Origin: Rhodoferax sp. | GTDB taxonomy: Bacteria > Pseudomonadota > Gammaproteobacteria > Burkholderiales > Burkholderiaceae_C | Assembly (NCBI RefSeq): GCF_025356155.1 | Contig: NZ_JANXUQ010000284.1 | Coordinates: 1 to 39,010, forward strand | DNA length: 39,010 nucleotides | Direction: 5' to 3' | Shown here: positions 16,806 through 25,944 of the stretch, in pieces | Numbering within the stretch: position 1 is the first letter of the stretch | How the letters are laid out: each line of letters starts with the position of its first letter | Made by a program: the position numbers and the translations under genes | The notes under the pieces: generated by a model | Databases searched by the model: none | Told to the model about the DNA's origin: nothing | Seen by the model: the letters and a program-made list of their open reading frames with translations, nothing else

Positions 16806-18281
16806 ATGAAGATTTTTATGCACACGACTTTGCGCAGTTTCTTGGTCGCGTTGGCGATGTCGTCCGCTGCCTTTGTTGCGACCGCACCGCTGCAACCGGC
16901 CATGGCACAGGCCCGTGCCTTGCCGGACTTCACCGATCTGGTGGACCAGGTGGGGCCATCGGTGGTGAATATCCGCACAATGGAAAAAGTGGCGGTCCGA
17001 TCGCAGCAAGGTGGTCCCGGTGACGAAGACATGATGGAGTTTTTCCGGCGTTTTGGCATTCCTATGCCCAACGTGCCCGGCAATCCACGTCAGGCACCGC
17101 GCCAGAGCAAGCCTCAGCAGGAAGAGGACCAACCCCGTGGCGTGGGCTCGGGCTTCATCCTGACGGCGGATGGCTACATCATGACCAATGCCCATGTGGT
17201 GGAAGGGGCAGACGAGGTCTTGGTGACATTGACCGACAAGCGTGAATTCAAGGCCAAGATCATTGGCTCGGATAAGAAAAGTGATGTGGCTGTCGTGAAA
17301 ATCGAGGCGACAGGTTTGCCCGCCGTCAAAGTGGGCGATGTCAGCCGCTTGCGGGTCGGCGAATGGGTCATGGCGATCGGCTCGCCATTTGGTCTTGAAA
17401 ATACCGTTACCGCTGGCATTGTGAGCGCCAAGCAGCGTGAAACCGGTGCTGGTGACCTGCCTCTCATCCAGACGGATGTCGCCATTAACCCTGGCAATTC
17501 TGGTGGCCCGCTGATTAATATGCGCGGTGAGGTGGTGGGCATCAACAGCCAGATTTATTCGCGTTCCGGCGGGTATATGGGTATTTCGTTTGCAATCCCC
17601 ATGGATGAGGCAACGCGTGTCAGCGACCAATTGCGCAGTTCTGGGCGTGTGTCTCGGGGCCGCATTGGGGTAACGATTGAACAGGTCAGCAAAGACGTAG
17701 CGGAGTCCATTGGACTGGGCAAAGCGGTCGGTGCTGTGGTACGCAGTGTTGAGGCGGGGTCGCCCGCCGAGAAGGCTGGTATCGAGGCCGGCGACATCAT
17801 TACGCGTTTTGAGGGCAAGAGCATAGAAAAGTCTTCGGAGTTGCCGCGTGCTATCGGTGCTACCAAGCCGGGCTCCAAGAGCACGATCACGGTGTTCCGT
17901 CGTGGTGCCTCCAAGGATCTGAGCATCACCATTGCTGAAGCCGAGACCGACAAACCAGCCACCAAGGCGTCAGCGCGTGAAGACAAACCCAAAGCCTCGG
18001 CAGCAGGCCAGTCTATCGGGTTGGCTGTGAGTGAGTTGGCAGAGGCGCAAAAGAAGGAACTCAAGGTCAAAGGCGGTGTGAAGGTCGACAGTGCTGTTGA
18101 GGCCGCGGCCCGCGCCGGCTTGCGTGAAGGGGACATCATTCTGGCCTTGGCTAACACCGATGTTGCCTCGGTCAAGGAATTTGAGGCAGCGCTCGCAAAA
18201 CATGACAAGACCAAGCCGTTGCCGGTTCTGATCCGACGTGGCGAGCTTGCCCAATTCGTCATCATCAAGCCCGCCCGATAG
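16806..18281 (+). CDS. mucD: Periplasmic serine protease/chaperone of the DegP family (MucD)
   Basis: Degrades misfolded periplasmic proteins. A signal peptide covers about residues 1-35 (cut after AMAQA). The trypsin-like domain carries H130 (TNAHVVEGA), D160 (KKSDVAVVK) and S232 (GNSGGPL); two PDZ domains follow (about 265-350 and 395-480). Length 491 aa matches MucD. The ATG at 16806 puts the signal peptide at the N-terminus; longer starts run into rseB. Preceded by a sigma-E-like promoter and followed by a terminator-like hairpin. Confidence 0.95.
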   Translation: MKIFMHTTLRSFLVALAMSSAAFVATAPLQPAMAQARALPDFTDLVDQVGPSVVNIRTMEKVAVRSQQGGPGDEDMMEFFRRFGIPMPNVPGNPRQAPRQSKPQQEEDQPRGVGSGFILTADGYIMTNAHVVEGADEVLVTLTDKREFKAKIIGSDKKSDVAVVKIEATGLPAVKVGDVSRLRVGEWVMAIGSPFGLENTVTAGIVSAKQRETGAGDLPLIQTDVAINPGNSGGPLINMRGEVVGINSQIYSRSGGYMGISFAIPMDEATRVSDQLRSSGRVSRGRIGVTIEQVSKDVAESIGLGKAVGAVVRSVEAGSPAEKAGIEAGDIITRFEGKSIEKSSELPRAIGATKPGSKSTITVFRRGASKDLSITIAEAETDKPATKASAREDKPKASAAGQSIGLAVSELAEAQKKELKVKGGVKVDSAVEAAARAGLREGDIILALANTDVASVKEFEAALAKHDKTKPLPVLIRRGELAQFVIIKPAR

Positions 18282-18288
18282 AGCGTTT

Positions 18289-18356
18289 GGCCGCCCAACA
18301 ACCCTCTGGCCCAACGGGTTTTGGGCTTGTTTCGGCGGCCTCGTCATAGATTTTTT
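18289..18356 (+). terminator. Nested hairpin after mucD
   Basis: GGCCGCC (18289-18295) pairs with GGCGGCC (18334-18340) and inside it GCCCAA (18309-18314) with TTGGGC (18321-18326). A T-run follows at 18351-18356. A plausible end of the rpoE-mucD transcript, although the T-run is 10 bp from the stem. Confidence 0.5.
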
Positions 18357-18508
18357 GTATCGGGTAAATCTTTGCTCGCTACGTTTGCAACCACTAACTT
18401 TTCTGCGTTGTTAGGAAATTGGTTAGAATACAGGCCTTGCAAAGCACTTTCTGGGTATATGGATCGTTAAAAATCCATCATATGGGATGACGACAAGTCC
18501 CCCACAGC

Positions 18509-18575
18509 TGATCCACAGATCACCCACAAGTTGTACAGAACTTCCCCCATTGAATTGTTGATAAGCTGTGAATAA
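18509..18575. promoter_or_regulatory. DnaA-box-like cluster upstream of lepA
   Basis: TGTGAATAA at 18567-18575 is the complement of TTATTCACA, which fits the DnaA box TTATNCACA. TGATCCACA (18509-18517, one mismatch) and TCACCCACA (18520-18528, two mismatches) lie 40-60 bp away. The surrounding DNA is A/T-richer than the flanks. No dnaA, dnaN or gyrB gene is near, so this is not claimed to be the chromosome origin. Confidence 0.4.
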
Positions 18576-18658
18576 AATAACTGTTGTTGAGTCGCAACGA
18601 CACCCAAGTGGTGCTTTTGGGGCTTTGCTTTCGGGGCTTTTTGCCTACAATGAAGCTC

Positions 18659-18722
18659 CAACCTTCGCAGTTGCCAATGATTGTTGGTTCAGGGCGCGTC
18701 AATATCCGACGCGCCCTTTTTT
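18659..18722 (+). ncRNA. Candidate small RNA (about 64 nt) between mucD and lepA
   Basis: A -10-like TACAAT at 18646-18651 is followed by a short stretch with an arm pair CCAAC/GTTGG (18658-18662 and 18683-18687) and then a strong terminator. The nearest upstream gene ends 410 bp before that terminator, which suggests a short transcript of its own. No known RNA family is recognised and the -35 is weak. Confidence 0.3.
18692..18722 (+). terminator. Strong intrinsic terminator upstream of lepA
   Basis: A perfect 9 bp stem GGGCGCGTC/GACGCGCCC with a seven-base loop and six Ts. It stands 44 bp before the lepA start, so lepA needs a promoter in between or depends on read-through. Confidence 0.85.
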
Positions 18723-18766
18723 CTTGCCTGAATCAAATTAATTCAACCACTTAAGCGTTCTCGTTG

Positions 18767-20578
18767 ATGAATCACATCAGAAATTTTTCGATCATTGCGC
18801 ACATTGATCATGGCAAATCCACACTCGCAGATCGTTTGATCCAGCGCTGTGGAGGACTCGAAGCACGTGACATGGAGGCGCAGGTTCTTGACTCGATGGA
18901 TATCGAAAAAGAGCGTGGGATAACCATCAAGGCGCAGACCGCAGCGTTGCAATACAAGGCACTGGATGGACAGATTTACAACCTCAATCTGATCGACACG
19001 CCAGGCCATGTTGACTTCTCATATGAAGTGAGTCGTTCACTGTCGGCGTGTGAAGGCGCGTTGCTGGTGGTCGATGCATCGCAAGGTGTCGAAGCCCAGA
19101 CGGTAGCGAATTGCTATACCGCGCTGGACCTGCATGTTGAAGTGCTGCCCGTGCTCAACAAGATCGATCTGCCGAACGCCGATCCCGACAACGCACGCAG
19201 CGAAATTGAAGACGTGATCGGTATCGATGCAAGCGATGCGATTGTCTGCTCCGCTAAAACCGGTGTCGGCATTGACGCGATTCTGGAAGCCATCGTCGCC
19301 AAGATCCCGGCCCCCAAGGGCAACCCCAATGGCCCACTGCGTGCCATGATCATCGACAGCTGGTTTGACAGCTATGTGGGCGTCGTGATGCTGGTGCGCG
19401 TGGTTGACGGCCGTTTGGTCAAGGGAGAGCGTATCAAGATGATGGCGTCTGGCGCCATGTATAACGCCGATAACCTTGGCGTGTTCACACCCGCCAACCA
19501 GCCGCGTCCGTCGTTGGAGGCCGGTGAGGTGGGCTACATCATTGCTGGAATCAAAGAGTTGCAGGCAGCCAAGGTTGGCGACACCGTGACGCTGATCAAA
19601 CAGGGCACCGGTGGTGCCGCCTTTACGGCGACCGAGGCGTTGCCGGGTTTCAAGGAAATCCAGCCGCAGGTTTTTGCCGGCCTATACCCCACCGAAGCCA
19701 GCGAATACGATTCGCTGCGCGACGCGCTGGAGAAGCTCAAGCTCAACGATGCGTCGCTGCACTACGAGCCGGAAGTCTCGCAGGCGTTGGGCTTTGGCTT
19801 TCGCTGCGGTTTTCTGGGCTTGTTGCACATGGAAATTGTGCAGGAACGTCTGGAACGCGAGTTTGACCAGGACCTGATCACCACCGCACCCAGCGTGGTC
19901 TACCAGGTGATGAAGAACGACGGCGAACTCATCATGGTGGAGAACCCCTCCAAGATGCCTGACGTGGGCAAGACGGCCGAGATTCGGGAGCCCATCGTGA
20001 CGATGCACCTGTACATGCCGCAGGAATACGTAGGGGTGGTCATGACGCTGGCCAACCAGAAGCGTGGCGTGCAGATGAACATGGCCTACAAGGGCCGCCA
20101 GGTGGTGCTGACCTATGAGATGCCGCTGGCTGAAATCGTGCTCGACTTCTTTGACAAGCTCAAGAGTGTGAGTCGAGGTTATGCCTCCATGGATTACGAC
20201 TTCAAGGAATACCGTGCAGCGGATGTCGTCAAGGTCGATATTTTGCTCAATGGGGAGAAGGTCGACGCGTTATCCATCATGTTGCACCGCGCCCAAAGCC
20301 AGTACCGCGGACGGGCCGTGGTGGCCAAGATGCGCGAGATCATTTCCCGCCAGATGTACGACGTAGCGATCCAGGCGGCCATTGGGGCCAACGTGATTGC
20401 GCGTGAGACAATCAAAGCCCTGCGCAAGAACGTGCTCGCCAAGTGTTACGGCGGCGATATTTCGCGCAAGAAGAAGCTCCTTGAGAAACAAAAAGCGGGT
20501 AAAAAACGTATGAAACAAGTCGGATCTGTGGAAGTGCCCCAAGAGGCATTCCTGGCTATTTTGCAGGTGGAAGATTGA
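18767..20578 (+). CDS. lepA: Elongation factor 4 (LepA), translational GTPase
   Basis: A ribosome-associated GTPase that back-translocates or helps initiation and ribosome assembly. The start [19 protein letters not shown] contains the G1 loop (AHIDHGKST); DTPGHVDF (G3) and [10 protein letters not shown] (G4) follow. The C-terminal LepA-specific domain contains [17 protein letters not shown] and ends in a basic stretch [22 protein letters not shown] 18767 was chosen over the TTG one codon upstream. 603 aa, as expected. It is followed by repeat B and lepB. Confidence 0.97.
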   Translation: MNHIRNFSIIAHIDHGKSTLADRLIQRCGGLEARDMEAQVLDSMDIEKERGITIKAQTAALQYKALDGQIYNLNLIDTPGHVDFSYEVSRSLSACEGALLVVDASQGVEAQTVANCYTALDLHVEVLPVLNKIDLPNADPDNARSEIEDVIGIDASDAIVCSAKTGVGIDAILEAIVAKIPAPKGNPNGPLRAMIIDSWFDSYVGVVMLVRVVDGRLVKGERIKMMASGAMYNADNLGVFTPANQPRPSLEAGEVGYIIAGIKELQAAKVGDTVTLIKQGTGGAAFTATEALPGFKEIQPQVFAGLYPTEASEYDSLRDALEKLKLNDASLHYEPEVSQALGFGFRCGFLGLLHMEIVQERLEREFDQDLITTAPSVVYQVMKNDGELIMVENPSKMPDVGKTAEIREPIVTMHLYMPQEYVGVVMTLANQKRGVQMNMAYKGRQVVLTYEMPLAEIVLDFFDKLKSVSRGYASMDYDFKEYRAADVVKVDILLNGEKVDALSIMLHRAQSQYRGRAVVAKMREIISRQMYDVAIQAAIGANVIARETIKALRKNVLAKCYGGDISRKKKLLEKQKAGKKRMKQVGSVEVPQEAFLAILQVED

Positions 20579-20580
20579 GC

Positions 20581-20656
20581 GCCGCCGGGCCGTCCCTAGG
20601 CGCGAACGCCCCCGTGGGGGGCAGCGCAGTACGCGTAGCGACAAGCGTGGGGGGGG
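20581..20656 (+). repeat. Repeat B copy 1 between lepA and lepB
   Basis: A GC-rich element that starts GCCGCCGGGCCGTCCC, has a central inverted pair CCCCC/GGGGG (around 20610-20621) and ends GCGTGGGGG. It fills nearly all of the lepA-lepB gap and ends just before the lepB ATG. Confidence 0.7.
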
Positions 20657-20663
20657 GTATCCA

Positions 20664-21629
20664 ATGCAAGCGCTGACCTCGGCCGTTTTAGCGGCGTTTG
20701 TGGCCTATGCGGCGTCCTGGTATTTTGGTTACGTAGAGGGCAACTTTGCCTTGCTGCTTTTCGTGGCGACGGTCGTCACTGGAGCCTATTGGCTGGCCGA
20801 ACGCTTTTATTTCTTGCCACAACGGTTGAATGCGGCCGCCGTGCTGGAGGCCTCTGATGCCAAACGGCGTCAAGATCTGGGCAAGATGGGGATCAGCCAA
20901 ATAGACGGTGACATTGCGGAGGCCAGGAATCGATTGCTGATGCAACCTTGGTGGTTGGATTGGACCGCAGGCTTGTTCCCGGTCATCATTTCTGTGTTCT
21001 TTTTGCGCTCGTTCTTGGTCGAGCCTTTCAAAATTCCATCGGGCTCCATGATCCCGACGCTGCTGGTTGGCGATTTGATCTTGGTCAACAAATTCACTTA
21101 TGGCCTGCGCCTGCCGGTACTCAACACCAAGCTCACCGATGGCACGCCACCCAAACGCGGTGACGTGATGGTGTTTCGGTATCCACCCAAGCCCAGTCTG
21201 GACTACATCAAGCGCGTGGTTGGTGTGCCGGGGGATCAGGTGGAGTACATCAACAAGCGCCTGACCATCAATGGACAGGTTCAGCCCACATCTGCTCTTC
21301 CCGAGTTTTTGGATGAAGACCAGACGATGTACTTCAAACAATTTGAAGAAACGCTGGGTGACAAGAAGCACAAACTGCTCAATGACGATACGCGCCCGGC
21401 TTTCGTGCCGGGTGCTGATAATTTTGCAGGCCGCGAAGGGTGCCTGTATTCCGTTGAAGGCGTTCGCTGCAAGATTCCAGAAGGCCACTATTTCATGATG
21501 GGTGACAATCGCGATAATTCGCTGGATTCACGGTATTGGGGCTTTGTTCCGGAAAAAAACATAGTCGGCAAAGCCTTCTTTGTCTGGATGAATTTCAGCC
21601 ATCCCAAGCGTATCGGTTCGTTTGATTGA
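20664..21629 (+). CDS. lepB: Signal peptidase I
   Basis: Cleaves signal peptides from exported proteins at the periplasmic face of the membrane. Hydrophobic segments lie near residues 5-25 and 28-45, and a third near 102-115 immediately precedes the catalytic domain. The nucleophile is S128 in IPSGSMIPT and the general base K183 in YIKRVVG; GDNRDNSLDSRYWG is the conserved box. Length 321 aa is typical of betaproteobacteria. Confidence 0.96.
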   Translation: MQALTSAVLAAFVAYAASWYFGYVEGNFALLLFVATVVTGAYWLAERFYFLPQRLNAAAVLEASDAKRRQDLGKMGISQIDGDIAEARNRLLMQPWWLDWTAGLFPVIISVFFLRSFLVEPFKIPSGSMIPTLLVGDLILVNKFTYGLRLPVLNTKLTDGTPPKRGDVMVFRYPPKPSLDYIKRVVGVPGDQVEYINKRLTINGQVQPTSALPEFLDEDQTMYFKQFEETLGDKKHKLLNDDTRPAFVPGADNFAGREGCLYSVEGVRCKIPEGHYFMMGDNRDNSLDSRYWGFVPEKNIVGKAFFVWMNFSHPKRIGSFD

Positions 21630-21642
21630 AAGGAACATAAAC

Positions 21643-21999
21643 ATGAAGATACAAAGCAAGTCCAGGCAGCGGGGCATTTCTTTCTTTGGTTTGGTATTTG
21701 TTGGGGTGGTGCTGGCTATGGCTGGCGTCATCGCGGCACAAGTGTTTCCCACGCTTGTGGAATTCCAGGCCATCAGCAAGGCGGTCAACAAAGTGGCAGC
21801 TGAAGGGGGTTCGGTCATAGAGATACGGAGCAATTTCCAGCGCGCACAGGATATTGATGACTTCAAAGCCATCACCAGCAAAGACCTGGAAATTACCAAA
21901 GAAGGTGACAAAGTCGTGGTGAGTTTCAAATACGAGCGCGAAATCCACCTGACGGGCCCCGCCTGGCTGACGTTGAAATACGCCGGTCGCTCCAAGTAG
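21643..21999 (+). CDS. DUF4845 family membrane protein
   Basis: A 118 aa protein with one N-terminal transmembrane helix (about 13-33, [20 protein letters not shown]) preceded by a basic RQRG segment, which looks like a pseudopilin-type N-terminus. The rest is predicted extracytoplasmic and contains a charged [19 protein letters not shown] strand region. It fits the DUF4845 family found between lepB and rnc in betaproteobacteria; its function is unknown. GAAAGGAAC gives a good ribosome binding site for ATG 21643. Confidence 0.85.
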   Translation: MKIQSKSRQRGISFFGLVFVGVVLAMAGVIAAQVFPTLVEFQAISKAVNKVAAEGGSVIEIRSNFQRAQDIDDFKAITSKDLEITKEGDKVVVSFKYEREIHLTGPAWLTLKYAGRSK

Positions 22000-22000
22000 C

Positions 22001-22687
22001 GTGGCGTCGGGTTTGCTGGAGTTGCAGCGTCGCCTGCAACATGAATTTTCCAATGCCGGGCTGCTCACCCAGGCACTGACCCACCGCAGCTTCTCCGCCG
22101 ACCATTACGAGCGACTGGAATTTCTGGGTGACTCGGTATTGAATCTTGCCGTGTCTGATCTCTTGTACATCCGTTTGGTCAATCTGCCCGAGGGCGATTT
22201 GTCCCGCGTGCGGGCTAACTTGGTCAAACAGGAGACTTTGCACCAATTGGCTGTTGGCCTGGGCTTGCCCGACGTCATGCGTTTGGGTGAAGGTGAGGTG
22301 CGCTCTGGTGGGCAAAAGCGCCCCTCCATCCTGGCTGATACGCTGGAAGCCATCATTGGCGCGGTCTACCTGGACGCTGGATTCAGCGCGGCGCAGGCGC
22401 TGGTGCAACGGCTCTTCCAGGACGTTGAGATCAACCCCGGTATGGACGCCATTGGCAAAGACCCCAAAACCGAGTTGCAAGAGTGGCTGCAGGGTCGCAA
22501 AATGAAGCTGCCGTTGTACAAGGTGGTCGGCACCATCGGTGCGGCACACAAACAGAGCTTCGACGTGGAGTGTGAGATTCCTGAGTTGCGCCTGACCGAG
22601 CGGGGCATAGGCGGCTCCCGCCGATCCGGCGAACAGGCTGCAGCTGCCGCGATGCTGCTAACCATCAAGGCAAAAGTCAAACCATGA
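22001..22687 (+). CDS. rnc: Ribonuclease III
   Basis: Cleaves double-stranded RNA in rRNA and mRNA processing. The nuclease domain carries the signature [18 protein letters not shown] (near residue 37) and the catalytic Asp/Glu pair in [14 protein letters not shown]. The C-terminal double-stranded RNA-binding domain (about 155-225) contains [12 protein letters not shown] and [19 protein letters not shown] start one base after the previous stop; 228 aa. The stop overlaps the era start (ATGA). Confidence 0.96.
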   Translation: MASGLLELQRRLQHEFSNAGLLTQALTHRSFSADHYERLEFLGDSVLNLAVSDLLYIRLVNLPEGDLSRVRANLVKQETLHQLAVGLGLPDVMRLGEGEVRSGGQKRPSILADTLEAIIGAVYLDAGFSAAQALVQRLFQDVEINPGMDAIGKDPKTELQEWLQGRKMKLPLYKVVGTIGAAHKQSFDVECEIPELRLTERGIGGSRRSGEQAAAAAMLLTIKAKVKP

Positions 22688-23742
22688 ACCCCAAAACAAC
22701 CACTACAAAAAAGATAGCTACAGAAGCAGATTCTACGAGGGCTAGCGCCACACCGGACCTACAGCCCGACCTGGACAGCATGCTCGAAGGCCTGCTCAAG
22801 AGCACGCCCAAACTGGCGCAACCAGGCGCAGCGGCCGAAGGAGACCAGCGCTGCGGCCTGGTTGCTATCGTCGGCAAACCCAACGTCGGCAAGTCCACGC
22901 TGCTCAACGCCTTGGTGGGCCAAAAGATCAGCATCACCTCACGCAAGGCCCAGACCACGCGTCACCGCATCACCGGCATGCACACGCGTGGCGCGACGCA
23001 GTTTGTGTTTGTCGACACCCCTGGTTTTCAGACCCTGCATGCCAACGCGCTGAACAAGTCGCTGAACAAGACCGTGCAGGGCGCCGTGGCCGATGTGGAC
23101 CTGATCTTGTTTGTGGTCGAGGCGGGCAGTTTCACACCGGCTGATGCCCGCGTACTGGCCTTGCTGGGCAAGGATATTCCTACTTTGTTGATCGCCAACA
23201 AGCTGGACAACATCCACCGCCGGGGTGACATTGCGCCATGGCTGCAGACCATGCAAGACAAGCACAAGTTCTCGGAATTTGTGCCCATGTCGGCCAAGAG
23301 CGCCAAAGATACAGAACGCCTGCTGGGCATCTGCGAAAAATACCTGCCCGAACAGGCCTGGTGGTACGCCGAAGATGAGCTGACCGATCGCAGCGAAAAA
23401 TTCCTGGCCAGCGAGTTGGTGCGCGAGAAGCTGTTCCGCCTGACCGGTGACGAGTTGCCCTACACGTCCACCGTGGTTATCGACAAGTTTGAAGAAGAGC
23501 CACCGCAGCGCAAAGGCCAGAAGCGCCTGTTGCGCATTGCCGCCACCATCGTGGTCGAGCGCGACACGCACAAGGCCATGGTCATTGGCGACAAGGGTGA
23601 GCGCATCAAGCGCATCGGCATGGAAACCCGCGTGGAGCTGGAGAAGCTGGCCGATGCCAAGGTTTTCATTGAGCTGTGGGTCAAAGTGCGCTCAGGCTGG
23701 GCGGATGACGAAGCGCGGGTGCGCAGCTTTGGCTACGAGTGA
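22684..23742 (+). CDS. era: GTPase Era, with extended N-terminus
   Basis: Essential GTPase for 16S rRNA maturation and 30S assembly. G motifs: GKPNVGKST (G1), DTPGF (G3), NKLD (G4); a C-terminal KH domain contains [21 protein letters not shown]. At 352 aa it is about 50 residues longer than E. coli Era (301 aa), all of it before the G domain. Codons 7-22 of this extension coincide with repeat A copy 3 (22702-22749), so the extension seems partly repeat-derived. It starts by ATGA overlap with rnc, which supports the long start. Confidence 0.96.
   Translation: MNPKTTTTKKIATEADSTRASATPDLQPDLDSMLEGLLKSTPKLAQPGAAAEGDQRCGLVAIVGKPNVGKSTLLNALVGQKISITSRKAQTTRHRITGMHTRGATQFVFVDTPGFQTLHANALNKSLNKTVQGAVADVDLILFVVEAGSFTPADARVLALLGKDIPTLLIANKLDNIHRRGDIAPWLQTMQDKHKFSEFVPMSAKSAKDTERLLGICEKYLPEQAWWYAEDELTDRSEKFLASELVREKLFRLTGDELPYTSTVVIDKFEEEPPQRKGQKRLLRIAATIVVERDTHKAMVIGDKGERIKRIGMETRVELEKLADAKVFIELWVKVRSGWADDEARVRSFGYE
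22702..22749 (+). repeat. Repeat A copy 3, inside the era coding region
   Basis: The 17 nt box ACTACAAAAAAGATAGC (22702-22718) and the core ACGAGGGCTAGCGCC (22735-22749) are in the same arrangement and spacing as other copies. It is read in frame as part of the Era N-terminal extension. Confidence 0.75.
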
Positions 23743-23773
23743 AGTGTTGACCCCCACGCTTCGCCGCTGAGCC

Positions 23774-24523
23774 GTGGCGATCAAACGTATCTCCGACGAG
23801 CCTGCGTATGTGCTGCACCGCTACGACTGGAGCGAGTCCAGCCTGATTCTGGAAGTCTTTACCCGGCACTACGGCCGTATCGCGCTGGTGGCCAAGGGCG
23901 CCAAGCGGCCTAGCTCCAGCTTTCGTCCCGTGCTGCTGCCCCTGCAGATGCTGCATGTGGCTTTTGGCGGCGATGCTGAAATTCGAACGCTCAAAAGTGC
24001 CGAGTGGCAGGGCGGCCACGTGATGCCGACCGGCGATGCCTTGTTGTCCGGCTATTACCTCAATGAGTTGCTGCTGACGCTGTTAGCGCGCGACGACCCC
24101 CACGCTGCACTATTTGATATCTATGCCAATGTCGTGCGTGTGCTGGCCAGCGAGCATGGTGAGGCGCTGCAGGCTGCGCTGCGCACTTACGAGTTGTTGC
24201 TGTTGCGTGAGATCGGTTTGCTGCCGCAATTGGATACGCAGACCATGACCTTGGGCCGGTTGATCGGCGACACCCAGTACTGCCTGGTCCCCGAAGGCGG
24301 CCTGCGCCAGGCCCATGCCGATGACCGCTTCAGCCTCAGCGGCGCGCAATGGACCGGATTGCAGGCTGCGCTGCGGGACGACGCACCCTTTACCGCCACG
24401 CTGCGCGCCTGCGCTGTGGTGGCCAATGAGCTCAAGCCACAACTGCGCGCGTTGCTGCACTACCATTGCGGTGTCAAAACCCTGCGTACCCGCCAGATGA
24501 TGGTGGACATCCAATCGCTCTAA
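23774..24523 (+). CDS. recO: DNA repair protein RecO
   Basis: Mediates RecA loading in the RecFOR pathway by annealing and displacing SSB. The N-terminal OB-fold (about residues 10-85: [34 protein letters not shown]) is followed by a helical domain ([22 protein letters not shown]). Cysteines of the zinc motif seen in some RecO proteins are not obvious. Length 249 aa is normal. GTG start. The 31 bp era-recO gap contains CCCCCACGCTTCGCCGCTGAG, a short echo of repeat B. Confidence 0.93.
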   Translation: MAIKRISDEPAYVLHRYDWSESSLILEVFTRHYGRIALVAKGAKRPSSSFRPVLLPLQMLHVAFGGDAEIRTLKSAEWQGGHVMPTGDALLSGYYLNELLLTLLARDDPHAALFDIYANVVRVLASEHGEALQAALRTYELLLLREIGLLPQLDTQTMTLGRLIGDTQYCLVPEGGLRQAHADDRFSLSGAQWTGLQAALRDDAPFTATLRACAVVANELKPQLRALLHYHCGVKTLRTRQMMVDIQSL

Positions 24524-24530
24524 TTACATG

Positions 24531-24622
24531 GCCCCCACGCTTGTCACTTCGTGTACTACGCTGCCCCCTAGGGGGGCGCGTTTTGGCAAAACCCCAAGTC
24601 CAGCCTTGGGACGGCCCGGCGG
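24531..24622 (-). repeat. Repeat B copy 2 between recO and pdxJ
   Basis: Same element as at 20581 but inverted: GCCCCCACGCTTGTC at the left, the CCCCC/GGGGG centre near 24564-24576 and CTTGGGACGGCCCGGCGG at the right. It occupies most of the recO-pdxJ gap. Confidence 0.7.
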
Positions 24623-24631
24623 CAAAACACT

Positions 24632-25390
24632 ATGACCTCCACACCCCGCACCAAGCTCTCGGTCAACGTCAACAAGGTTGCCCACCTGCGCAACACCCGC
24701 CATTTGGGCATTCCCAGCGTGACCAAGGCGGCCACACTGTGTCTGCAAGCGGGTGCTGCCGGTATTACCGTGCACCCCCGCCCCGACGCACGCCATATCC
24801 GCGCCGATGATGTCGTGGAACTGGCTACGCTGCTGCAGGACTGGCCGGACCGCGAATACAACGTCGAAGGCAACCCCTTTCACAACCTGATGGACTGCGT
24901 GGCCGATCTGGTGGCGCGCAAGCTGCCGGTGCACCAGGTCACCTTCGTTCCCGACTCCGAAGGCCAGTTCACCAGCGACCATGGCTGGAGCTTTCCTCAG
25001 GATGCGGCGCGCCTCAAACCCTTAATTGACCAAGCCCATACCCTGGGCCTGCGCGTCAGCCTGTTCATGGATGCCGATGTGGCTGCGATGCCCGCCGCCA
25101 AGGCCGTGGGCGCTGACCGCATCGAGCTCTACACCGAACCCTATGCCGCAGCCTGGGGCACGCCTGAGCAGGAAGCGCAATTGCAGCGCTTCGCCCAGGC
25201 AGCGCAGGCCGCGCTGGATGTGGGGCTAGGCGTCAACGCCGGCCACGACCTGAACCGCGATAACCTGGCCGCATTCGCCCACGCCGTGCCCGGTCTGGCT
25301 GAGGTGTCCATAGGCCACGCATTGATTGCTGATGCGCTGGAACTGGGCTACACCGCCACCGTAAAGGCCTACCTGGACTGCCTGGAATGA
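24632..25390 (+). CDS. pdxJ: Pyridoxine 5'-phosphate synthase
   Basis: Closes the ring of vitamin B6 by condensing 1-deoxyxylulose 5-phosphate with 3-amino-2-oxopropyl phosphate. The TIM-barrel signature blocks are [15 protein letters not shown] (start), [35 protein letters not shown] and [11 protein letters not shown]. In place of the common NIDH near the N-terminus there is NVNK, as in one branch of the family. 252 aa. Confidence 0.95.
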   Translation: MTSTPRTKLSVNVNKVAHLRNTRHLGIPSVTKAATLCLQAGAAGITVHPRPDARHIRADDVVELATLLQDWPDREYNVEGNPFHNLMDCVADLVARKLPVHQVTFVPDSEGQFTSDHGWSFPQDAARLKPLIDQAHTLGLRVSLFMDADVAAMPAAKAVGADRIELYTEPYAAAWGTPEQEAQLQRFAQAAQAALDVGLGVNAGHDLNRDNLAAFAHAVPGLAEVSIGHALIADALELGYTATVKAYLDCLE

Positions 25391-25392
25391 GT

Positions 25393-25466
25393 GGCGCCGG
25401 GCCGTCCCAAGCCACGAAGGCCCCCATGGGGGGCAACGACCCGCACCAGCGGCGGAGCGCGGGGGT
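25393..25466 (+). repeat. Repeat B copy 3 between pdxJ and acpS
   Basis: Begins GGCGCCGGGCCGTCCCAAG, has CCCCC/GGGGG around 25420-25432 and ends GAGCGCGGGGG; same orientation as copy 1. It fills the pdxJ-acpS gap. Confidence 0.7.
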
Positions 25467-25475
25467 CACATCCAG

Positions 25476-25877
25476 ATGATCTACGGCATAGGCACCGACA
25501 TCTGCGACGTGCGCCGCATCAAGGCCAGCCTGGACAAACACGGCGACCGCTTCGCACTGAAGATCCTTAGCGAAGGCGAATTCAAAACCTGGAAAGCCCG
25601 CAGCGCCCGCTGGCCGGAGCGCGGCATCCGTTATCTGGCGACGCGCTTCTCGGCCAAAGAGGCCTTCAGCAAGGCCATCGGTTTAGGGATGCGCATGCCC
25701 ATGACCTGGCGCCTGTGTGAAGTGGCCAAGCTACCCAGCGGCGCGCCCACCATCGTGTTGCATGGTGTGTTGAAGGAATGGTTTGACGCCAAAAATCTGA
25801 GCGCCCACGTCAGCGTGACGGATGAGACGGACTACGCGGCCAGCTTCTGCGTGGTGGAGTTCAAGGAAACGCCTTGA
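25476..25877 (+). CDS. acpS: Holo-[acyl-carrier-protein] synthase
   Basis: Transfers 4'-phosphopantetheine from CoA to the serine of AcpP. The metal-binding Asp of [12 protein letters not shown] near the start and the [12 protein letters not shown] block near residue 58 are the two AcpS signatures. 133 aa, normal. It is the last gene of the lepA-acpS run on this strand before the inserted minus-strand block. Confidence 0.95.
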   Translation: MIYGIGTDICDVRRIKASLDKHGDRFALKILSEGEFKTWKARSARWPERGIRYLATRFSAKEAFSKAIGLGMRMPMTWRLCEVAKLPSGAPTIVLHGVLKEWFDAKNLSAHVSVTDETDYAASFCVVEFKETP

Positions 25878-25885
25878 GCAAAAAC

Positions 25886-25934
25886 GGGCTGTAGCCCTCG
25901 TGAAATATACGCATAACGCTACTGATTTAGTAGC
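25886..25934 (-). repeat. Repeat A copy 4, after acpS
   Basis: Minus orientation. GGGCTGTAGCCCTCGT at the left (itself a small GGGCT/AGCCC hairpin) and the 17 nt box with ends GCTAC/GTAGC at 25918-25934. It lies between the convergent stops of acpS and the nitronate monooxygenase gene and could act as a bidirectional terminator hairpin. Confidence 0.8.
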
Positions 25935-25944
25935 AAAATAAAAA

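Noticed and set aside
18289..18763. Chromosomal replication origin
   Set aside because: DnaA-like boxes are few and dnaA, dnaN, gyrB, rpmH are absent, so only a binding site is proposed.
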